A stretch of 64,000 nt of DNA from Gnetum montanum (lineage: Eukaryota; Streptophyta; Gnetopsida; Gnetales; Gnetaceae), in NCBI GenBank assembly GCA_015680685.1, contig MNCI01036134.1, positions 93,404-157,403 on the forward strand. Direction: 5' to 3'. The translations under genes were made by a program, and so were the position numbers. The notes below the pieces were generated by a model. It made no database searches. It had not been told where the DNA came from and saw nothing but the letters and a program-made list of their open reading frames with translations. Positions 37,110-49,149 of this stretch are shown in pieces. Position 1 is the first letter of the stretch. Each line of letters opens with the position of its first letter.

Positions 37110-37407
37110 GGTATGGCTCCAACGAAAGACATATCAAGAGCTTAGACAAGAGCTTCAAGAGTTTAAGGAGTCCTTTAAAGCTTTTGTGGTTGAAATGCAA
37201 GAAGTGCTTCCCAAAGTAAAGTTCCATAAGCACCAAGATTTTGCAAAAAATTTCGAAAGGGATATGGAGAATTTCAAGAATAACATGGTAAATATTTTAA
37301 TAAGAATTGATAGAATATCTTCTAGCCATAAAGAAGAAAAGGAAGATGAAGAGTCTAATGAAGTAGAGATTAATGAGAAAAAGGAGTTCTCAAGTATCTC
37401 TTATTGA
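37110..37407 (+). pseudogene. Coiled-coil gag-like ORF of element R
   Basis: Frame with YQELRQELQEFKESF and then an open segment 37186-37407 (FERDMENFKNNMVNIL, then an acidic/Lys-rich tail). It follows a possible start (MAPTKD at 37113) in another frame, so a frameshift has occurred. The leucine and charged-residue spacing suggests a coiled coil, as at the N-terminus of some gypsy Gag proteins. No capsid or zinc-knuckle motif was recognised. Function not established. Confidence 0.4.
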
Positions 37408-38064
37408 GCAAAGGAGTCCTCAATACTAAAGGATTTCAATGGAGGGAACCAAGAGCTTTATAAATGGGGCCAAGAGATCTTCAAAATCCAAGATGATGTA
37501 TGTTGTTGATCAAGGAGAGTTCCTACCTCATGAGTCATGGGAGGTGAAGGATCAAAGCCAAGAGAGGCAAAGATTAAGGGACTTCTTCAAGGAGGATTAA
37601 GAGTAGCACTAGGAGGTATGATACTCATTCTTTTTTCAATTTTTATACACCTTGTGGAAAGGGAAAGGAGATTCAAAGCCAAGTTGAGACTATCTCATGG
37701 GAGATAGATGAGTCTTCTAGACAAGGTATGTGAAAGAATGATTGCTCTGATTATGTTTTTGATGCATTTGATGTTAAAACTATGGAGGAGAGTTTACCTT
37801 TTGATTTGGTACCTCCAAAGTAGGATGAAGATCTTGTTGATGATTCTATTGAAGAGGAGAAGCCAGTAGAATTAGGAACACATATTTGAAATGTTAAACC
37901 TTAAGGCTTTGATGAGATTGGGTAGCCACATATTGAAGATCAAGTTTAACCAAAGATGTATAGGAGAATCCTTGAAATGGTAATTAATAGTGAGCTTAAC
38001 CTTGTTAATGGTAGTAATGTCTCTCATGTTGAAGCTAGTGTTGGATGCTAGTTTTTCACTTTAG

Positions 38065-38567
38065 CTTGGTAGTGGTTTGTTCAATGGTAATGATGAACAT
38101 AATGATCATTGTGATGGGATTGAGAGTCAAGTTGTGACTTTTGATGCCATTGTTAGTAAGAGGGAGACTAATAATGGCAAATTGTTTGATGATGATGGCT
38201 ATTGGAATAGTCATTATGAAAAGGTCATTATTGATGTGAGGACATTAATAATGATATGGTTTTCAAGAATTTGGAGATGCTTATTATTGATTATAGTAAT
38301 GATAAATTTATTAAGTATGTTCATGGACTTGATTGTCTTTGTTGTAAAATGGAAATGTAGCATGAAGGTAATCTACATGATGGTGATGAAAGGAAGCTAA
38401 GTAGTAGTCTTCCAAACACCAAGAAGAAGAAGGTGAAGAAGAGGAAAAAGAAAAGAAGAAAGGATGTTGTAGGTTTGTGTCATCATGGGGATGTAAGGGA
38501 AGAATTACAAGGAGAAGATCATATGAAGGAAGCATGGCGTGGCATGAGAACAAGCCTCCATGAGTAA
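38065..38567 (+). pseudogene. Internal ORF of R with basic C-terminal tract
   Basis: Near the 3' end of the R internal region. The first part (38077-38240) is Asn/Asp-rich, one frameshift follows, and then the frame continues through KYVHGLDCLCCKMEM, one stop, and a very basic KKKKVKKRKKKRRKD tract (38421-38465), ending at TAA 38565-38567. The basic tract would serve as a nuclear-localisation or nucleic-acid-binding tail. I do not recognise the family. The Ser-rich minus-strand frame at 38311-38553 is its antisense. Confidence 0.4.
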
Positions 38568-38706
38568 GGGAAGCTCAAAACCAAACCCTCTAATGATATT
38601 TATTCTCATGTTTGTAATGCATTGAGTTATGATTATTGTGATGGACTTGAGTCATGGGAGCATGGTACCTTCTAGCTTATGAAAGGTCATGAAGCATGAA
38701 ACTTGT

Positions 38707-38719
38707 AAGGGTGGGAGAG
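38707..38719 (+). other. Polypurine tract of R
   Basis: AAGGGTGGGAGAG just before the 3' LTR start at 38724. Confidence 0.6.
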
Positions 38720-38723
38720 CCAA

Positions 38724-39677
38724 TGTAGGGTCACCTCTTCTAATTCCCTTACTCTACCCTACATACTATGTGTCTTTTAGTGATGATTTTGTTGAGGATA
38801 ATTATTGGATATTTTGGCATGTTTGGAGGTATTTTTGGATTTTTTTGATGAGTTTAGAAGGTTCCAGGATCTATGGGAACATGTTGGGAGGCATCTAGAG
38901 GCTCCTAACATCAAAATGAGCACTTTTATTTTTAGCACCTTTAGAAGAGACATCTCCCTAGAAAGATAGACATTTTCCCAGAGATGTCTCCTCTGAAGTG
39001 TAGATATCCCAAGTTCAAAGACTACATCTACGAAAAATAGTGGAAGTCTCTCCCATGAGTAAAGATTTCATAGGAGTCATCTACATAAAGCCAAAGACAA
39101 CCCAGTTGCATGGGGAAGCTTTTGAAAATGCATGTTCCAATTCGGGAAATAGCCAAAGAAAGATGGAAATAGTCAAGGAGAAGGTGAGAAGACTTGGGAA
39201 ACATCTAAAGAACCTCAAGTTGAGTTGAGGAAAGGTTTCTAGGTTTTTTACCTTTTGGTTACTTATAAATATTAATGCCATTAAACATTGTAAAGAGCAT
39301 AACCTTGATCATGAGCAAGAGAGAAAGCTTGTGAGAGTTAAGGGAGGAGAGCTTGTGCAAGGAAGTGAGTGAGAGGAAAGGAAGAGCATTTGAGAAAGAT
39401 TAGGAAAATCTCTTATAAGTATTTTGTCTTGAGTTTGGGCTCCATTGTGAGTAATTAAGGATTGAGAGGGAACAAGTGTGATCTCTAAGATCCTTGGAAA
39501 ATTTTTGAGTTGAGCTTGACTCCTTATCTTTGATCTATTTTCTATGTATTTTGACACCTATATTAATATAAGGGAGATTTTCTCTATTTTATTGTGTTGT
39601 TCTCACTTTTTAAGCTAAATTTGCTTGGAAGTTGTGAATTGGGTCCTATTGGAATCTATTATGGTGTAACCCCTACA
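38724..39677 (+). repeat. 3' LTR of R
   Basis: 954 bp, TGTAGGG to CCCTACA, homologous to 27575-28469 plus 36932-36976. AGACATCTCC/GATGTCTCC motifs at 38945-39055; a TATA-like TTATAAATATT at 39260-39272. Confidence 0.87.
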
Positions 39678-41262
39678 CCAAAAAACATTGATTAATATAA
39701 GTTTTCTAACCTTTGTTAACTTCCTCATCTAACCATGGTCTTTTATGAAGCCATTTTGGATTAAAAAGAAACCCAATAGAATGAAGGGGAGAATGAAGCA
39801 TCCTCCATCTCTTTTCACTACATTTCCATACTAAATTATTTGTATGCTACTAAAAAGAAAATGAATAATTTTGTAAAATTTGAAGTAATGATTTTCTCTT
39901 TTGATCCATTTTTTCAAAATATTTTCTCATGGATGGGGATTTACTATCACAAAGTCTCAAAACCTCATAGATGGGATAAAAAGTTTTTAAAGCAGCTTCA
40001 ACTTGTTTTCAAAATAATTTTTTCCTACCTCCAACAATAAGATCAACAATTTCTGCACATAAACTTGAATTAACACTTGAAGAAATTTTCCACTTTTCCC
40101 ACTCTATTGAAATTACCATGTCCCTAAGAGACTGTTTCAATTTAAAAAGACATTTGATCATAATAAATTGTGAGGCAAACCTAGTTTATACATATTTTAG
40201 TAACTGTAAAAAGAAGTACTTTCTATAGATAGCTTGTGACAATGAATGATTAGTGATAAATTACTAAATTTTTTAACCATTTGATACAACTTCAGATATC
40301 TAATCAATAGTAGCATGAATATCTTTTAATAAGAAATTCAAGAAATATGTTGCACAATGAGTCCAAAAGATATCTAAATATTCATCCTCTATCATCTCAC
40401 CTGCCAACACATTATTTGAAGCACTATCTATGATAATTTGCACAATATTATCTCTCCCTATTGTATTTATAGCCTCATGAAATAATCCCATTAGATAATT
40501 TTTTTTTAACATTTTCTAAAGTGTCACGTGACTTGATAAAAATAACACCTTTTGAAGATGATGTAAAGATATTAATAAGTGGTTTGTTGGTAATATTTAT
40601 CCACACATCTAATAAAACAGAAACACCTGTAATAGACCAACTATCCTTTATGCCTCTTAAATTTGCCTCAAATTGAGCTTTCTCTTTAGTTAAAAGTGTT
40701 ATTCTAATTTTTTCATAACTAGGTAGAACATACCATTTTGAAATAGAATTTATAATCTATATAGCTAGTTTAAAATAAGGATACCTAGCAATGTTAAAAG
40801 ACATGCCACATGCATAGAAAAGTCTTGCTATAGTTACATCCACATTTTTCTATATGAAGAATCAAACATTCTTTATAAATTAGTATTTACTACCAAATTA
40901 CTAACATTTATGTGTGCGTATGTGATCTTGGTGGTGGACATGACATCAAAATGTTTGAATTGCTTAATGAGATCTTTTCTTTCAGTCTTTGGTATTCTTT
41001 TACACACCATAATATAATCTTTCTTCCCAATTTCAAGCAAGTAATATCTAACACATGCAACATAACTACTTCTATTTATGTTGTAATAAGGACAAATCCA
41101 TAATTTGCTTTTTGAGCTACTATACTTGCCTCTAGGATATTTTCCTTTAACATTCACTATAGTCCATAGCTTTTTTTAAAAATATCTTTTGAGTAATTGA
41201 TATTCTAATTTTTCTCCATGCCCTTTTTTCTCTTCAGAAAGCAAATATTCTGTAGATGACAT
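39678..41262 (-). pseudogene. hAT transposase, N-terminal and central part (BED, DUF659)
   Basis: Minus strand from an ATG at 41262. A BED-type zinc finger lies at 41100-41000 (WICPYYN, with the second Cys changed to Tyr, then VRYYLLEIGKK and VCKRIPKTERKDLIK). The DUF659 catalytic-core region lies at 40700-40300: FEANLRGIKDSWS, LLDVWINITNKPLIN, SSSKGVIFIKS, then VQIIIDSASNNVLAGEM (with the conserved Asp) and FWTHCATYFLNFLLKDI. Central part to 39690: EAALKTFYPIYEVLRLCD and LHSPLHSIGFLFNP. The frame is cut at 39678 by R and resumes at 27574. Scattered stops. It would have cut and pasted its element in the nucleus when intact. Confidence 0.83.
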
Positions 41263-41904
41263 TGATCCTATAGGTTTGTTATAAAATTTTTGAATATTAT
41301 TCACAAAGAAGATTAAAACAAAATATAAAATAAACTAACAAAAAATATAATAAAGAAATCAAAAGAAAATAAAAATATATAGATAGAAAGAAAATCACAT
41401 ATGTTAAAATGAATTGTTTATTGGAAAAATAAGGTTTAATTACTTAGTAGAAATAGCTTAATTAGGAGAATATATATAAGGTTTAAGGCAACATTTATAA
41501 GAAACAATGATAAAATTAAATATTTATTATAATAACAGTTCTTCCATTTTTAAAAATTTTCAGCATATATTAGAAAAAGCACATTTAAGTTCTAGTTTGT
41601 TCTTTCTTATTTAAGATTTGAAAATTACAAATTTTATTGGAAATCTGGTCATGGATTTAACAATATATATTGCAAATGGCCAAAATTTTTGTGACCCAAA
41701 TTATTTGCAATCAATTGTTAGAGGCCTACTAGGTAATTTATCCACCAAAAAGATAATGAAACAAGAAAATTTTAGGAAATACATAAATGCCTAAATAGAT
41801 ATTTTTGATATTCTTTTTACATATACAAGTTTTTATATTATTGTTTCTCAGAATTAAACTTAATAAGAATTAAGAATTTTCAAAATATATTTTGTAAAAT
41901 TTAG
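41263..41904. other. Unassigned AT-rich sequence between hAT and the phosphatase relic
   Basis: Should hold the hAT 5' end and perhaps the missing first exon of the phosphatase; I find neither a terminal inverted repeat nor a DxDxT motif. Confidence 0.35.
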
Positions 41905-42996
41905 GACAAGATGATGGGGGAGCTACATGCTCAAGGAAAAACAATTGTAGATATTGAAAAAGTAGAAAAGATAGTTCTTCTTTATCATGCTACTATCAGG
42001 GCCATCAAGTGTCTTTATTTACTAGGATGAGTAGATATATTTCTCTTTGTTACAAATTTATTGTTTCTAATTCTGTATACACTTGTTTATAAATACTTGT
42101 TTATAAATACATGTTTATAAATTGATGTTTATAATTTGAGAATCTTGTCTCTACACATAACGCTATATTTTATACCATGAAAAAAATGCTTTGTCATAAT
42201 TGGGCTTTGATAATGTTTTCTATTTTTCTTTAGTGCTCTAGATTCACATCATGATTGAATGTTTGGAATTCTATTTGTCAAGGAAGAATCACTGTACTAA
42301 TGTTTATGATTTGTTGGATTGAACATGTGTGACTTGAGAATTGTGAGTGATGCAAACATGCTTTTCATAAAGACAATTCTTGTCCACCACGGGCTTCTAT
42401 AATGATTCATAGAGATCAAGAACAACCCTACAACTATGGAGGAGAATGGATGGCTCAGGATTAAGCCCTACCATTCCTTCATCATTGGACCTCCTGATGG
42501 CTACCCCCTGTGCCTTCCCAACATGTGTAAGGTCTTAATCTCTAGAATTTTATATATATGTATGTAAGTATTATTTTCATAAATGTAACAAATTGAGTCA
42601 GTTCTAACATTTGGAGGTAAATTTTTAGGGAATGATCATAGAGGAGCTAATAAATTTATTAGATAACAAGAAGTTCTTCTATCTTGGTGATGGAACTAGT
42701 GATTTCTTCCCTTCTTTGAAACTAATAGCTAATGACTGTGTTCTTCCTAGGAAAGAGTAAGTATTTATTTCCTTCTCTTCAATTAAGGTCAAAATTCCAG
42801 TGTGCTTTTATGATAGATATTTTTCACCAAAGATTGTGTCCCTAATCTAAAATATTTTTTGTTTTTGGTATTTGTTTGTGGATAGGTATCTGTTGTAGAA
42901 TTTGGTGCAAATGAACAAGGAGACCATGAAGGTAGAAGTTCATGAATGGTCTAATGCATAGGGCATGGAGAACCTCCTATCCATAATAATTTCATA
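41905..42996 (+). pseudogene. HAD phosphatase pseudogene (plant PPsPase1/PECP1-like), introns retained
   Basis: Plus-strand relic of the plant family containing Arabidopsis inorganic pyrophosphatase 1 and phosphoethanolamine/phosphocholine phosphatase. Four exon-like blocks: 41905-42025 (DKMMGELHAQGKT), 42328-42531 (CDLRIVSDANMLFIKTIL, PYHSFI, LPNMCK), 42629-42756 (GMIIEELI, FYLGDGTSDFFPSLKL, the HAD GDGxxD motif) and 42886-42996 (EVHEWSNA, GMENLLSI). Acceptors ending TTTAG precede blocks 1 and 3, GATAG precedes block 4, and GTAAGT follows block 3. The blocks join in phase. The first exon with the catalytic DxDxT is missing, and there are at least four stops. It is an old unprocessed gene copy, the only cellular gene trace here. 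Confidence 0.8.
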
Positions 42997-45900
42997 ACCA
43001 TCTAACTTCCTGAACCAAAAAATAATTTATATTTACTTTTATCTATGTCTATTTAGTTTAGCATAGCAGATACTCCTAAGTTGTTTTGACCTTGAAAGAT
43101 AGGGAAGGCATTGAGTTGTGTTATATTGTAGAACCTTTATTTCTCCCCTCTCTCCCTCTCTCAATTTAGGACTTTTGTATGTATATCTATTGTGGGAAAA
43201 GGCCAAACCAAAAACATAAGCTAATCTATATTCCCTCTCAACAAATGTATGTCAAGCATTCACTTTCTGTGACCGATCACATGAAATATAAACCACTATA
43301 GTGACCCAAACACATTATCATAAATAGCCATCCAAAAAAAAGACTAAATTTCCAAAGCTAAGATGGATGTTACTAGTTGGAATGAATATCATATTAACAA
43401 AATAAAAAACAAATCAAAATCTTAAGCTAAGACATAAGATTCAAGGCTTGCATAATTATATAAAGTTTCTAAATGAAAGGAGTTGAGTTCTTTCATGAAA
43501 TAGTGAGTATTTTAGAAAAACAACTTAAAGAGAAGGATAATGAAATAAAAAAATCCTTCTAAGGTAAGAAATAAAACATCATAATAGATGATAAAACAAG
43601 CTATTGAAGTTAAGAATGGTATTGATGATAATAAAAGACCTCAATAGACCACTACAAGTTTTAGTTTTAAAATTCATACAAAAAATTATAGAGAGAGTCC
43701 AAAAAATTATAGAGAGGATAATACAATACACTTTTTGCACCTAGTGGAACATGATAATTAACAGAAACTAAGCGATTTGTAGAAAAAATGGAAAGAATGA
43801 AATGAAATTATAGGATTTAAAATTGTTGCAATAATTCTATGCTAAAAAATTAAACGTCTTACCTTATGTAGCTTCCAACCTCCAAAAACTTGTCCTTGTA
43901 ATGGCTTTCAAAAAATCCTATTTGCAATGTCACAAATTAAAAAGTGGTTGTGTCATGAGTATCATACTCTATAATTTATTCTTCAAAATTGAGGATTCAT
44001 ATTTACTTACCAGATTTATGTTTACAATGCTAGGATGGACAACAACAATGTGAATTTATGATTCTGGAATGAGCTTTGTTGCTAGTATCCATAGAAACAT
44101 TAACTACATGTATACATACATATCATACATAAGCAAAACAAAACAATGAAATATAATTGAAATAATAGTATGAGTGTAGTCTTCCCCAAAGGAGGCTGGC
44201 TTACATGTGCTAGCTTATTAGCATCATAGGTAGAAATGTAGATGTATTTGTTCTTACTTAACTTGAGATTCAAGTCATTTAGATCCCATATGATGCAGTG
44301 GTGAGATTGCAAGTGAATGAATGATAATAAAAATGGTTGGCTTGGCTAACATATACATTAATCACATACATCACATACTGTGTTTACTGTAATAAGAAAC
44401 TTTGACTCAAAGTGAAGCAAGTAAGTAAAAGAAAACCAATGAAAAGATAATGTATAAAAATGGTCCTTGAATCGGTGGTTTGGCCAATGTTATAGAGGAG
44501 GAGTGATAGTTATAGAGGTAGTGTAGTATTTTTTAGAAGAAAACTTATCATAGAGTTGACTTTAATGATGCATGATCATGGAGAGTGATGTAGAAGTAGT
44601 AGTAGCAACGTCTGCAACGCAGAACCCAAATGGTTTACCTAAATGTGTTGTTCATTGCCATCCTTTCCATAGAAGTGACTATAATTTTTCTTTCCCTCCA
44701 TGTTTTCCCTTTCACACATCTATCATTTGGTAAAACATTCAATTTGATACAGACTTGCATTTAATTGAAGATATTTTGAGAGAGTTTGAGGCAAATGCAG
44801 TAGGTAAGAATAAAGTAGTTTGTATCCTTCCATATCATATATTTGAAGCCAAAAAATTTAAAAATGAAATAAAAGAAAATGAAATGTGTCAAAAATGTTT
44901 TAGTATGCTATGAAACGTTTTGACTAGCAAATCATGGCAATTGTTCATGGGTGAGGAATTTTGAAATGGGATCCTATTTTTGCATTGACAAATGCAAAAA
45001 TTTAAGAATCCATTGCATTTCTATTAACATAGCTTTGAAGAAAAATTGTGGGTCTCAAGAATGACTAGATACTTTAGATAATACTTCCAAAAGTTGAAGT
45101 TTCAACTTAGATGAGACTTGAAGATTTAGAATTTGAACATAAACTTGGAAGAGAAATTTTATCAGATGATGAGCAATTGCGAGTTGTAATATATCATAGT
45201 CTACATGAAAATACATCTGTAATAGCTTATAATAAAATTTAAAAATAGAAGAAACTTTTTGTTAGTGTGAGTTACTGCAAGTTGCAATAACTAGTAATCT
45301 TTCTTTCACCATTGAACATTTAAATATTTGGTTGTTACCTCTAATTATGGGCCACTACAAGTTGTAGTAGCTTTTAGTAGCCAATTTGATTTTGTTTGAA
45401 TTAGTTAGAAAGTATATCGTAATAATCTGTGAGTAGCAAAAACTCATAGTCTCTGAAATACAATTAACTAGAAATCACAGGAAATCGTAGTACCTATCCA
45501 ATAGTTAAAAGATATGAATTTAGATATAGTTTTAATGGATTCAAAGAAGATAAAAAGAAAAGAATGAAGAACATAAAAAGACATAGAATATAGAGAATGA
45601 GAGTGTAAAATAAGAGTTAGAGTTTAGAGAATTGAGAGTTGAAATTTATTTTCTATTGAATTTTGAAATAAGTTTGATATTTAATAAAATTGATTTTTTT
45701 TTTAGTTTTTTGTTCAATTTATGTTCAATGTTGATGATTCTATTCCATTTCTCTTATTTTAATTTACAATTTCAATTAGTGCATGATCCCAAACACTTGT
45801 ATGATGATGCCACCATGCTATGAATTAAGAAATCACTTAATAATTTGACACTATTGTGATACATGTGGATTATGATAAGAAAATGTAAAAATTTTATATT

Positions 45901-46079
45901 TCGAGTATGATGTGAGTTAAATGTTTGAATTAAATTTTAATTAACATAATATTTTGGAATCCTAAATTCCTTTGTTTGATGGATTTTATTTTCAATTCTT
46001 TACTTTTAGTCATTTATTTTCTCTAATTTTCTATAGCTTTTTGTTTTTGAGATTTTGAATGGGGTAAGATGTTCAAATT
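42997..46079. other. Unassigned AT-rich intergenic sequence
   Basis: About 3 kb with no recognised coding region. It includes a CT-rich run near 43142-43165 and, at 45170-45490, repeated short inverted motifs such as CTACAAGTTGTAG and ACTGCAAGTTGCAATA. A relic of an old transposon is possible. Confidence 0.4.
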
Positions 46080-48014
46080 ATATCCTAGAAGAAAGATGAA
46101 AGAATAACAAATTAACAAGATTATGAAAATTTACACTAATTCTAGGCTTTGTATCTTCTTCCTCCTCTTCTTTTCTTCTTCCTATTGCAGATTCAAGTGA
46201 TGCTTTACCAAATTTGGATATGTGCATTAAGCCAATATTTCAAAGTAATGTAACTATGGGTAATGCACATTCTTTTTTGGTAAGTCAAACTATGCTTTTT
46301 GGTGTTCAATTTCAATAGTATCAACATAATGTTCGTGTTGTGGAAAGTGTTTTAAATGTTGTTAATGTGAGTCTTGAGAATGAATCTAGCAACAATGATG
46401 ATTTTATTGATTATAAAAATATGTCTTAGTAAAGATTCATAAGAGAGAAAATGATGTAGAGAGAAAATGCTTACTTCTTCTAATGTATTTTCTCATCTCT
46501 CCTAATCTGTTCCTATTCAAAACCCTAGTTTTACTATTCCTGATCCTACTTTACTAGATTCAAATACCAAACTTTAGCTTCTAAATGTCCAAAATTTGAT
46601 ACCTCCATAGAACTAGCTTTATCAAATGTACAATCAATAATTGCTAAATTTTTTTTCAATTTCCAATAATTCAAGGATTTGTTCAACTCCATAAGTACCA
46701 TCAAATGTGTAGTCACCCTTACCAATTCAAGATTTGGAAAATTATCCTTTACACATGTAGCATGATTTATTATATTTGAATCATGACTATATGCCTTCAT
46801 CATTCCATGTTACATTTCACATTTCAAATCTAATTTTCATGTGTGGGTGAATGTGATCATGGTATTTCCTTTGAGTTTGATGCAAATTTGTAAAATGATG
46901 ATCATGATTAATCTAATCCTAGTTTGCATAATAATAATAAGAGTAATGAATGGTTTTAATCTATTCTTAAGCTTGTTGTAGATGAGAATAGATGTAGCGA
47001 CCCTTCTAAAAATCAAGCTATATATGATGATATATTTCATATAGATTATATTGATGATATTGAGACTAATTCTTTGGTTAATGATTGAAATGTTACAAGA
47101 TGAGTGTCAGTTTTGTACATTAAAAATTTATGTTATGTGGCTACATTTAAGAATAATAATATTTATGATTTAATTAATGTATCTGAGGACTTTCAACCTC
47201 CTAATGATAATAGATTCATTGATTTTGATGAGTCTCAACATAGGAAGCATGTTGGACAACTAGAATCACAACCCATGGAAGATGAACAACCTATTGAAGA
47301 ACTTGAAGGCTTTAAACTTATGGGAAATGAACAAAAAGTGAGACTAAAGAACTTGAAGATGATCAAAAATATTTTATGGAGGAAGAGTCTACAGAGGATG
47401 ATGAACCTTTTAATTATGAAGAACCTTTGTATGATGATAATCTACTTCTAATGGCAAGTATTATTTTGATTAATAAGAATCATTTGAATATTTTTCTGAA
47501 GAAGAAAATAACTATATGAATGAGTATGATTCTAATCATACAAATTATTCAAGAAATTCTTATTCTCATATTTTTGATAGTTTTAGTCAATTAGCTCCTT
47601 ATATGAGGAGGTGTCTCATTTAGATTCTAACATTTCTCCAACTAATAAACTAAATAAAGACACCTACATTACTAATTTTTTTTATCTTTGTTTGAATAGT
47701 TTATTTTAGCATGATTTCTTTCTTGATCATGATGGTACTAGGTAAAAGATTAAAGGTGGGTATGATTTTAGATGTGCAGGGTTTGATTTGATGTTTGGAA
47801 CTTAAGGTTTTAAGCACATAATTCATAATGTTCTTGGATATGAAAAACATGTGGATTTACCCTCTCCACATTTTTGTAAACTTGAACTACATGAAGATGA
47901 TTTTAGATAGAATCATCACAGTTAATCTAAGATAATATCACAAAATTATTTCATGAGAATAATTTATTAGATAAGAATGATTTTTTTAATGTTACAGTAA
48001 TTGGGATTGAGCAA
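46080..48014 (+). pseudogene. Asn/Asp-rich decayed coding-like stretch
   Basis: Plus-strand sequence full of GAT, AAT and GAA codons; the clearest open segment is 47104-47451 (LINVSEDFQPPNDNRFIDFD, then EDEQPIEELEGF). Later fragments include GGYDFRCAGFDLMFGT near 47755 and FCKLELHEDDF near 47875. The composition resembles the internal region of element R (37900-38400), so it may be the spacer or ORF of another non-autonomous LTR element, but I found no LTRs for it. It is cut on the right by element F. Confidence 0.35.
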
Positions 48015-48949
48015 TGATGAGAGGTGAAGGTACCTCTATGCTCAACCATACAAATCATGAAGCATTCATGTGTGATCTAGTCAAATTCCATGAACTTTAT
48101 AGTTTTTGGTACACTAGTCTTCTAGGAAGTGAACCTTGCCCAAATGATCATTCATTGTCTTCCCAATTATACTTGTGATGAAAAAAGGTGTGGTTAAGTG
48201 TAATCGAGGCATATGATTTTTCTTATTTTATGTTTTATATTCCTTGGTGCTTAGAGTTGAGAGATGAAGTAATTTTAATAGCTAATTTAATTTAACTACT
48301 TGACTAATCTCTAACTAGTCCTAACATAAGCATCTAGTCCCACTTTCTGTACACATCCTAAACCCAAGTATCCACTACTAGGTTACCAAGCGCTATGCTA
48401 CTAGGTGCACCAAGAAATAATGCTGCTGGGATTACCAAGTGAATATGTGTTTATGTGTGAATCAGTCATACATATGTGTTTAATCTATTTAGCTTAATTA
48501 ATTAACTAATTTCTTGAAGTCTAATTTATCTTAATTTAGATTAATTAATGGCATAATTAATAAAAATAATAAATACATAAATAAATCATTAATATATTCT
48601 AAGTATTGCAAGGTTTGATCAAAAGGCTCATCTTTATTTCTGTACACATTGGTGTCGTTCAGGTACAACAGTGCTCGAATAAAGATTCGTACACTTTCTA
48701 ACTCCTATTGGGGGTAGTTAGAGAAATCTTCTAACTTTGAAATGGAAAAATTGTAAGATCTTTGGTACTACTATGACTTGACTCATAAACATGACTATAA
48801 GCTCATATTTATGGTTTTTATTACAGGGCTATGTTGACAAAGTCTCATAGACATAGTAAATGCTACGTCAATGTGGCCCCATCAACAATGGCTCGTCAAT
48901 GAGGCCACATCAATAGAGGTCCATTAACATGATACTTTGATGCTCATCA
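48015..48949 (-). repeat. 3' LTR of element F
   Basis: 935 bp, TGATGAG to CTCATCA; pairs with 60260-61171. U3 motifs at 48830-48935 are of the ACGTCAATG/ATCAA type, next to a TATA-like CATATTTATGG. A polypurine tract (ATGGGGATA on the minus strand) follows at 48950-48963. Confidence 0.87.
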
Positions 48950-49149
48950 TATCCCCATGACTACATGAAAATGCATCCTCAAGTTCCTTTACAAAATTAG
49001 GAAGGTATGAGATTATTGACATGAGAAAGATAAGCGCTCAAGTGTACAAATCAACACATTACAAAAATTGTGGTCTTCATACACAAAATTGAACACCATG
49101 ATATGACTACATAAAATTGAAGAGCACATCCTATGAGGACATGAATGTA

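Larger units (their letters stand above)
27575..39677 (+). mobile_element. Non-autonomous LTR element R, inserted in hAT and interrupted by E
   Basis: Plus-strand LTR element bounded by TGTAGGG (27575) and CCCTACA (39677). 5' LTR: 27575-28469 continuing at 36932-36976, interrupted by element E. Internal region 36977-38723, about 1.75 kb. 3' LTR: 38724-39677. A PBS resembling the initiator-tRNA-Met type follows the 5' LTR, and a purine tract precedes the 3' LTR. There is no protease, RT or integrase, so it depends on another element (LARD-like). Both flanks are hAT coding sequence. A clean target duplication is not visible: AATGG on the left against CCAAA on the right, or AAAAT/AAAAA if GG/CC are counted as part of the ends. 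Confidence 0.82.

Noticed and set aside
38311-38553. Ser/His-rich 80-codon minus-strand frame
   Set aside because: Antisense of the Lys/Arg-rich tract in the R internal ORF; the composition follows from the GAA/AAG repeat.
27570-39682. A perfect 5-bp target duplication for element R
   Set aside because: AATGG and CCAAA do not match; the AAAAT/AAAAA alternative needs LTR ends (GG...CC) that the internal LTR borders contradict.
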